Below are positions 13,814 to 18,247 of a stretch of DNA of 18,247 nt, in pieces. Source of the DNA: an uncultured Bacilli bacterium (lineage in GTDB: Bacteria; Bacillota_I; Bacilli_A; RF39; UBA660). Where the stretch lies: NCBI GenBank assembly GCA_947631345.1, contig CANRKW010000011.1:1-18247 (forward strand). Reading direction: 5' to 3'. Position 1 is the first letter of the stretch. Each line of letters opens with the position of its first letter. Under the pieces are notes generated by a model. That model saw only the letters and a list, made by a program, of their open reading frames with translations. It made no database searches and had not been told where the DNA came from. Both the position numbers and the translations under genes were made by a program.

Positions 13814-16624
13814 ATGGATAAGATAGTTATAAAAGGGGCTCGAGAAAATAATTTAAAAAATATAGATATAGAAATACCTAAAAACAAATTAGTAGTAATG
13901 ACTGGTGTAAGTGGAAGTGGAAAAAGTAGTTTAGCTTTTGATACTATATATGCTGAAGGTCAAAGAAGATATGTAGAAAGTTTAAGTGCATATGCAAGAC
14001 AATTTTTAGGAAATATGGAAAAACCTGATGTTGATTCAATAGAAGGGTTAAGTCCAAGTATTAGTATAGATCAAAAAACAACTAATAAAAATCCAAGAAG
14101 TACAGTAGGAACAGTAACTGAAATATATGATTATTTAAGATTACTTTTTTCTCGTATAGGTGTTCCTTATTGTCCTATACATAAAAAACCTATTAAAAGT
14201 CAATCTATTGAAGAAATGGTAAATAAAATATTAGAATACCCAGTTGGAACAAAACTAGAAGTATTAAGTCCAGTTGTGAGAGGAGAAAAAGGTACACATA
14301 AAGATTTACTTGATGACTTAAGAAAAGATGGATTTTCTAGAGTTAGAATAGATGGTGTAGTAAGAAATTTAAGTGAAGAAATAACATTAGAAAAAAACAT
14401 AAAAAATACAATTGAAGTAATAATAGATAGAATAGTTATAAATGAAAATTCAAGAAGTAGATTATTTGAAGCAATAGAATTAAGTACAAAAATGGCTAAA
14501 GGAAAAGTACTAATAAATATAATTGGTGATAAAGAAATACTTATGAGTGAATCTTTTGCTTGTCCTTTATGTAACTTTAGTATAGAAGATTTAGAACCTA
14601 GGATGTTTTCATTTAATAGTCCCTACGGGGCTTGTCCAGACTGTAAAGGTCTTGGAGTTAAAATGAGTATAGATGAAGATTTACTTATTCCAGATAAAAG
14701 CTTAAGTATAATGGATGGAGCTGTAACATCTTTTCAAAGTGGAGAAACATTAAACATTTACTTTAAAAAATTAAATAGTGTTGCAAAATACTATAATATA
14801 GATTTACATAAACCAGTCAAAGATTTTACAAAATTTGAACACGACACTATATTTTATGGTTCAAAAGATAAATTAGATTTGGAAGTAGAAACAAGAAGTG
14901 GAAGTGTACTTAGAAGTCACGATTATTTTGAAGGAATAATAACTAATTTAGAAAGAAGATATATGGAAACTGCAAGTCCTAGCATACGTGAGTGGATCGA
15001 AAACTATATGACTGAGCTACCATGTGATACTTGTAAAGGTGCAAGACTTGATGAAAAAATACTAAATGTTTTTATTGGTGGAAAGAACATATATGATGTT
15101 ACTTGTCTTAGTATACGTGAATTAATAGAATTTTTTAATAATTTAAAATTAAGTAAAGAAGAAAGTGAAATATCATTTTTAATATTAAAAGAAATAAAAG
15201 AAAGACTTAATTTTTTACATAATGTAGGACTTGACTATTTAACTCTTTCAAGAAGTGCAGGAACTTTATCTGGTGGAGAATCTCAAAGAATAAGACTTGC
15301 TACTCAAATAGGAAGTAAATTAAGCGGTATATTGTATGTACTTGACGAACCTAGTATTGGATTACATCAAAGAGATAATGATAAACTAATATCTTCTTTA
15401 AAAGAAATGAGAGATTTAGGTAACACTCTTATAGTAGTTGAACACGATACTGACACAATGTTAGCAAGTGATTACATTATAGATATAGGTCCAGTTGCTG
15501 GTGAAAAAGGTGGGTATGTAGTAGCTAAAGGAACACCAGAAGAAATAATTAAAAATGATAGTAGTATAACTGGTAAATATTTAAGTGGAAAATTAAAAAT
15601 AGAAGTACCTAAAAAAAGAAGAAAAGGAAATGGAAACTTTATAGAAATAAAAGGTGCAAGTGAAAATAACTTAAAAAATATAAATGTTAAAATTCCAAAA
15701 GGAGTATTTACTTGTGTTACTGGGGTAAGTGGAAGTGGAAAAAGTAGTTTAATAAATGAAATACTTTATAAAAAACTATCTTCAACTATATATCACTCTA
15801 AAGAAAAGCCAGGTAAGTTTAAAAGTATAAAAGGAATAGAAGACGTAGATAAAGTTGTATATATTAGTCAAGATCCAATAGGAAGAACTCCAAGAAGTAA
15901 CCCAGCTACTTATGTAGGACTATTTGATTTAATTAGAGATGTATTTACTGAAACTAAAGAGGCAAAATTAAGAGGTTACAATAAAAGTAGATTTTCATTT
16001 AATGTAAAAGGTGGAAGATGTGAAGCGTGTAATGGAGATGGTGTTAAAAAAATAGAAATGCACTTTTTACCAGACGTGTATGTACCGTGTGATGTATGTC
16101 ATGGAAAAAGATATAATAGAGAAACACTTAATATAAAATTTAAAGGTCTTAACATAGCAGAAGTGTTAGATTTAAGAGTAGATGAAGCACTAGAAGTATT
16201 TGAAAATGTTCCAAGAGTAAAAAGAATACTACAAACTATGCACGATGTTGGAATAGGCTATGTTCGTTTAGGACAAAATGCTGTTACATTATCTGGTGGA
16301 GAAGCAGGAAGAGTAAAACTTGCAAAAGAACTTCAAAAAAAGCCTACTGGAAAAAGTGTTTACATATTAGATGAACCATCTACTGGACTTCATACAGACG
16401 ACATTAAAAAATTATTAGAAATATTAAATAGAATAGTAGATAATGGAGATACTGTAATAGTAATTGAACACAATTTAGACATAATAAAAGTAGCAGACTA
16501 TATAATAGATTTAGGTCCGGAAGGCGGAGATTTAGGTGGAACAGTAATTGCCAAAGGAACACCAGAAGAAGTAGCAAAAAATAAAGATAGTTATACTGGA
16601 ATATATTTAAAGAAATATTTATAA
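13814..16624 (+). CDS. uvrA: UvrABC excision nuclease subunit A
   Basis: Damage-recognition ATPase of nucleotide excision repair, about 936 residues (normal length). The start at 13814 gives the canonical MDKIVIKGAREN and 9 bases to AGGAAG; an in-frame ATG at 13808 would leave only 3. NBD1: Walker A GVSGSGKSS at 31-39, signature LSGGESQR at 485-492, then LDEPSIGLHQRD. NBD2: a second GVSGSGKSS near 636-644 and LDEPSTGLH near 855. Zinc modules CPLC...CPDC (about 249-279) and CEAC (C736)...CDVC are complete. Oddity: the second signature reads LSGGEAGR (826-833), with Gly832 (GGA, 16307-16309) replacing the near-universal Gln. Monocistronic here, with no adjacent uvrB, controlled by a LexA-box promoter and followed by a terminator. 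Confidence 0.98.
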   Translation: MDKIVIKGARENNLKNIDIEIPKNKLVVMTGVSGSGKSSLAFDTIYAEGQRRYVESLSAYARQFLGNMEKPDVDSIEGLSPSISIDQKTTNKNPRSTVGTVTEIYDYLRLLFSRIGVPYCPIHKKPIKSQSIEEMVNKILEYPVGTKLEVLSPVVRGEKGTHKDLLDDLRKDGFSRVRIDGVVRNLSEEITLEKNIKNTIEVIIDRIVINENSRSRLFEAIELSTKMAKGKVLINIIGDKEILMSESFACPLCNFSIEDLEPRMFSFNSPYGACPDCKGLGVKMSIDEDLLIPDKSLSIMDGAVTSFQSGETLNIYFKKLNSVAKYYNIDLHKPVKDFTKFEHDTIFYGSKDKLDLEVETRSGSVLRSHDYFEGIITNLERRYMETASPSIREWIENYMTELPCDTCKGARLDEKILNVFIGGKNIYDVTCLSIRELIEFFNNLKLSKEESEISFLILKEIKERLNFLHNVGLDYLTLSRSAGTLSGGESQRIRLATQIGSKLSGILYVLDEPSIGLHQRDNDKLISSLKEMRDLGNTLIVVEHDTDTMLASDYIIDIGPVAGEKGGYVVAKGTPEEIIKNDSSITGKYLSGKLKIEVPKKRRKGNGNFIEIKGASENNLKNINVKIPKGVFTCVTGVSGSGKSSLINEILYKKLSSTIYHSKEKPGKFKSIKGIEDVDKVVYISQDPIGRTPRSNPATYVGLFDLIRDVFTETKEAKLRGYNKSRFSFNVKGGRCEACNGDGVKKIEMHFLPDVYVPCDVCHGKRYNRETLNIKFKGLNIAEVLDLRVDEALEVFENVPRVKRILQTMHDVGIGYVRLGQNAVTLSGGEAGRVKLAKELQKKPTGKSVYILDEPSTGLHTDDIKKLLEILNRIVDNGDTVIVIEHNLDIIKVADYIIDLGPEGGDLGGTVIAKGTPEEVAKNKDSYTGIYLKKYL

Positions 16625-16640
16625 AGAATTGTAATAACAT

Positions 16641-16676
16641 AAAAACCTATAAAAAGTATTTGTTTATAGGTTTTTT
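16641..16676 (+). terminator. Rho-independent terminator after uvrA
   Basis: AAAAACCTATAAA (16641-16653) pairs over 13 bp with the segment ending GGTTTTT (16663-16675) around a 9-base loop, and T continues to 16676. It lies 17 bases after the uvrA stop. The symmetric A/T flanks could let it work in both directions. Confidence 0.9.
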
Positions 16677-16728
16677 ATAATCTCTTGATAATAAAAGAAA
16701 TTCTATATTAAGAATTCCTTAAACAACG

Positions 16729-16828
16729 AATAGACTGATATGTCCCTCGAGTTGCCTCTTCACAATGCTATTCCTGATGTCATAAATAGACTGACTAATA
16801 TGTCCCTCAAGTTACCTTTTCACAATGC
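16729..16828. repeat. Two imperfect direct repeats, 60-bp period, unknown origin
   Basis: Copy 1 (16729-16768) and copy 2 (16785-16828) share AATAGACTG and a 31-base core (16738-16768 versus 16798-16828) that is identical at 28 positions. Copy 2 has 4 extra bases before the core. The cores are exactly 60 bases apart, so both sit in the same frame. On the minus strand copy 1 reads SIVKRQLEGHIS; copy 2 reads IVKR-stop-LEGHIS. On the plus strand both read LICPSS then C or Y then LFTM, but stops lie between. The base composition is less AT-rich than the surroundings. It could be a decayed coding repeat, a dispersed genomic repeat or part of an RNA; I do not recognise it. Confidence 0.75.
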
Positions 16829-16843
16829 AGTTAATTCATAACT

Positions 16844-16863
16844 TGTGATAGTATGTTATCACA
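16844..16863. promoter_or_regulatory. Perfect palindrome, possible operator
   Basis: TGTGATA and TATCACA are separated by six bases. The 7-bp arms are perfect, which is a typical size for a dimeric helix-turn-helix operator. It lies upstream of the MqsA-like gene promoter (-35 at 16917), so autoregulation by that protein is one possibility. A weak hairpin followed by TTTT is the alternative. Confidence 0.45.
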
Positions 16864-16908
16864 TTTTAATTAGAAAATCAATTATTTTTTTTGACTTTCC
16901 AATTAAAA
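16864..16908. repeat. Long AT-rich inverted repeat
   Basis: An 18-base left arm (16864-16881) and right arm (16891-16908) are complementary at 16 positions around a 9-base centre. The two mismatches become G-U pairs on the minus-strand transcript, so a minus-strand RNA would fold best. It directly abuts the palindrome on its left and the promoter of the MqsA-like gene on its right. Confidence 0.6.
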
Positions 16909-16916
16909 AAAATAAG

Positions 16917-16945
16917 TTGACATCAGTAATATTATAGTGTTAAAT
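16917..16945 (+). promoter_or_regulatory. Putative promoter of the MqsA-like gene
   Basis: A perfect TTGACA (16917-16922), 17 bases, then TTAAAT (16940-16945). A second TATAAT at 16965-16970 lacks a well-placed -35 box. Either would give a leader of under 50 bases before the AAAGGGG ribosome site at 16988-16994. Confidence 0.5.
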
Positions 16946-16999
16946 TAACTATGAACGATAAAGGTATAATCTATCTTTTCAGTTATCAAAGGGGATGTT

Positions 17000-17455
17000 A
17001 TGAAAAAAATTTTATATTGTTTTAATTGTAACAAAGATGTAGAACCAGTGTGTAATTTGCAGAAAAATAGTTATGTAGTTCATAAACAACAAGTTCAAGT
17101 TGAAGAAGAAGTTTTTACTTGTCCATTATGTAATAATGAATTATATGATGAAAATTTGGATGTTTCTTTATACAATATTTATAATGAATATTTAAAATTA
17201 TATGATTTATCATTTTCTAAATTAAAAGAAATAAGAGAATCATATAATTTATCACAAGAATTATTTGCAAAAGTTTTAGGACTGAATGAAAGAACTATTA
17301 TGAGGTATGAAAATGCAGATTCTTTACCACAAAAACAATATTTACAAATTTATAATAAAATTAAAAATAATAAAATCGAATTCATTAATATTTTAAAAAG
17401 TAATCGTAAATTATTTGAAAATTGTAAAAGATATTGGAAAAAAGTAAAAAATTAA
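17000..17455 (+). CDS. MqsA-like zinc-finger/XRE helix-turn-helix protein
   Basis: 151 residues. N-terminal YgiT/MqsA-type zinc finger: cysteine pairs C7/C10 (CFNC) and C41/C44 (CPLC). The XRE-type helix-turn-helix is near 72-110: LKEIRESYNLSQELFAKVLGLNERTIMRYEN. A short basic tail follows. Known: this arrangement occurs in MqsA antitoxins and at the N-terminus of longer antitoxin-like proteins that carry a SocA/Panacea (DUF4065) domain; here the chain ends after the helix-turn-helix. No toxin gene (MqsR or other) is adjacent: the next full gene is a hydrolase. It may be an orphan or truncated antitoxin or a plain repressor. The start is supported by AAAGGGG five bases upstream. Confidence 0.82.
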   Translation: MKKILYCFNCNKDVEPVCNLQKNSYVVHKQQVQVEEEVFTCPLCNNELYDENLDVSLYNIYNEYLKLYDLSFSKLKEIRESYNLSQELFAKVLGLNERTIMRYENADSLPQKQYLQIYNKIKNNKIEFINILKSNRKLFENCKRYWKKVKN

Positions 17456-17464
17456 GCTAAAATA

Positions 17465-17499
17465 AAAAGTATAGAGATTATATAAATTCCTATACTTTT
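17465..17499 (+). terminator. Probable terminator after the MqsA-like gene
   Basis: AAAAGTATAG (17465-17474) pairs over 10 bp with CTATACTTTT (17490-17499) around a 15-base loop. Only the four T of the stem form a U-run and C follows, so it is weaker than the other two terminators in this window. Confidence 0.6.
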
Positions 17500-17524
17500 C
17501 AATGCCCATTAATTAGCGTATAAT
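17496..17524 (+). promoter_or_regulatory. Relict promoter before the transporter remnant
   Basis: TTTTCA (17496-17501), 17 bases, TATAAT (17519-17524), followed by AGGAG at 17536-17540. It appears to be the original promoter and ribosome site of the deleted transporter gene described next, and may still make a short transcript. Confidence 0.5.
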
Positions 17525-17544
17525 GTTAGATAATAGGAGTAGGT

Positions 17545-17665
17545 ATAATTAGTTTAAAAAATGTTTTTAAAAGTTATAAAATATCTAAAAATAAAGAACA
17601 AATAGGTCTTAAAAATATCATTTTAAGCTAGTATGAAACCAATTGATGCTATAAATAATAAATAA
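17545..17665 (+). pseudogene. Deletion remnant of an ABC-FtsX transporter gene
   Basis: After a ribosome-site-like AGGAGTAGGT, codons from 17545 read IISLKNVFKSYK, then ISKNKEQIGLKNIILS, then stop. This is the first ~28 residues of an ABC ATPase, comparable to MIEVKNISKTYK...LALDNVTLS in the intact gene at 10782. Right at the junction the frame changes, and 17633-17665 reads MKPIDAINNK then stop, comparable to the end of that same gene, KMKPIDAILNK. So the middle of a roughly 2.5-kb gene is missing and both ends are fused. The start codon also appears as ATA instead of ATG. The two end matches, in order and orientation, make chance unlikely. Confidence 0.75.
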
Positions 17666-17688
17666 GTGAAGATTTTTAAACTCATTTA

Positions 17689-17697
17689 TGATAAAAT
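17689..17697 (+). promoter_or_regulatory. Possible extended -10 promoter of the hydrolase gene
   Basis: TG, one base, then TAAAAT (17692-17697) forms an extended -10 element 25 bases before the start codon. No good -35 box is visible. Confidence 0.35.
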
Positions 17698-17721
17698 TGT
17701 TTATGAAAGAGAGGTAACAAT

Positions 17722-18247
17722 ATGTGTACAGCAATAACATATAATACAAAAGATCATTATTTTGGAAGGAATTTAGATTTAGAATATTCTTATAATGAAA
17801 CAGTAACAATAACACCTAGAAATTATGAGTTCAAATTTAGAAAAATGGGAAGTTTAAATAGTCATTATGCTATTATAGGTATGTCTTATGTACAAGATAA
17901 TTATCCACTTTATTATGACGCGATTAATGAAAAAGGTATAGGTATGGCTGGATTAAATTTTCCAGAAAACGCTTACTATAATGATGAAATAGAAGGTAAA
18001 GATAACATTGCTTCTTTTGAGTTTATTCCTTGGATTTTATCACAATGTGGAACTATGAAAGAAGTAAGAGAATTATTAAAGAGTATTAACATTACAAATA
18101 CAAATTTTAGTGAAAACCTAACTTCTTCACCACTTCACTTTATAATAGCTAGTAAAGAAGAAACGATTACTGTTGAAAGTGTTAAAGAAGGCCTTAAAAT
18201 ATATGATAATAAAGTTGGGGTATTAACAAACAATCCTACATTTGATA
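17722..18247 (+). CDS. Choloylglycine hydrolase family protein (bile salt hydrolase/penicillin V acylase), 3' end outside window
   Basis: The first 175 codons are present; the family is usually about 320-330 residues. An N-terminal-nucleophile amidase: MCTA gives Cys2 as the catalytic residue once Met is removed. Other active-site signatures are GRNLD (R16, D19), GMAGLNFP with N79, and VLTNNPTFD with N170/N171 at the window edge. No signal peptide, so cytosolic. Known: members cleave glycine or taurine from conjugated bile acids, or penicillin V, and some hydrolyse N-acyl homoserine lactones or N-acyl amino acids. The GLNFP and TNNPTFD blocks closely resemble those I recall from Bifidobacterium bile salt hydrolase, favouring that activity, but the segment covering the later catalytic Arg is missing. 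AGAGAGG precedes the ATG. Confidence 0.93.
   Translation, partial: MCTAITYNTKDHYFGRNLDLEYSYNETVTITPRNYEFKFRKMGSLNSHYAIIGMSYVQDNYPLYYDAINEKGIGMAGLNFPENAYYNDEIEGKDNIASFEFIPWILSQCGTMKEVRELLKSINITNTNFSENLTSSPLHFIIASKEETITVESVKEGLKIYDNKVGVLTNNPTFD

Noticed and set aside
16729..16828. Type III toxin-antitoxin RNA repeats
   Set aside because: Only two degenerate copies, no terminator before the next gene, and that gene encodes a zinc-finger/HTH protein rather than a ToxN-like nuclease.
139..18247. Mycoplasma-type code with TGA as Trp
   Set aside because: Intact genes use TGG for Trp, none contains in-frame TGA, and the ATP-grasp gene ends in TGA at a normal coupled junction.

Overview
The window comes from a very AT-rich, low-GC Gram-positive-type bacterium, probably an uncultured gut member of the Bacilli/Firmicutes. 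The evidence is a textbook T-box riboswitch before valS, strong AGGAGG-type ribosome binding sites, a Gram-positive LexA box before uvrA, and a choloylglycine (bile salt/penicillin V) hydrolase gene at the right edge. The genes read cleanly with TGG for Trp and TAA, TAG and (once) TGA as stops, so the standard bacterial code applies rather than the Mycoplasma code. The taxonomic placement is inference.

Layout, left to right. (1) Positions 1-120 are a tandem array of a 20-bp unit, followed by a leftward gene for an AAA/DUF4143 ATPase. (2) A divergent intergenic region holds the ATPase promoter, a palindrome, the valS promoter and a T-box leader with a GUU valine specifier. It leads into an 803-residue ValRS that looks like the short, archaeal/Rickettsia-type form. 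(3) A tightly packed envelope/membrane cluster follows: a sugar-transfer-type ATP-grasp protein, a ZIP-like transporter and a PAP2 phosphatase. After it comes an AlbA-type ATPase gene broken by a frameshift, which carries an in-frame SGHE repeat. (4) A second tight operon holds a DUF368 (PopT-type lipid-carrier) membrane protein, a half-size ABC exporter, a fused ABC-FtsX transporter and an orphan prepilin, and ends at a clear terminator. (5) uvrA stands alone behind a promoter whose spacer is filled by a LexA box, and ends at a second terminator. (6) A 375-bp non-coding region holds a two-copy direct repeat, a palindrome, a long inverted repeat and a promoter, all upstream of a small MqsA-like zinc-finger/HTH gene. 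(7) A 121-bp remnant follows in which the first ~28 and last ~11 codons of a deleted ABC-FtsX transporter gene are still joined. (8) The 5' part of a choloylglycine hydrolase gene runs off the window.

How the genes fit together. Housekeeping functions (valS with amino-acid-responsive attenuation, SOS-controlled uvrA) alternate with envelope genes. The PAP2 and DUF368 proteins could both act on undecaprenyl lipid carriers, and the ATP-grasp family is associated with surface polysaccharide genes, so a lipid-carrier/envelope theme is plausible but unproven. Four genes end in TAG, and in each the stop codon is also the start of the next gene's Shine-Dalgarno sequence, which points to translational coupling inside the two operons. 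I found no definite new system. The best leads are the metal-site losses in the paired ATP-grasp and ZIP genes, the orphan prepilin in an ABC operon, the altered UvrA signature motif, the unexplained repeats around 16.7-16.9 kb and the transporter micro-remnant.
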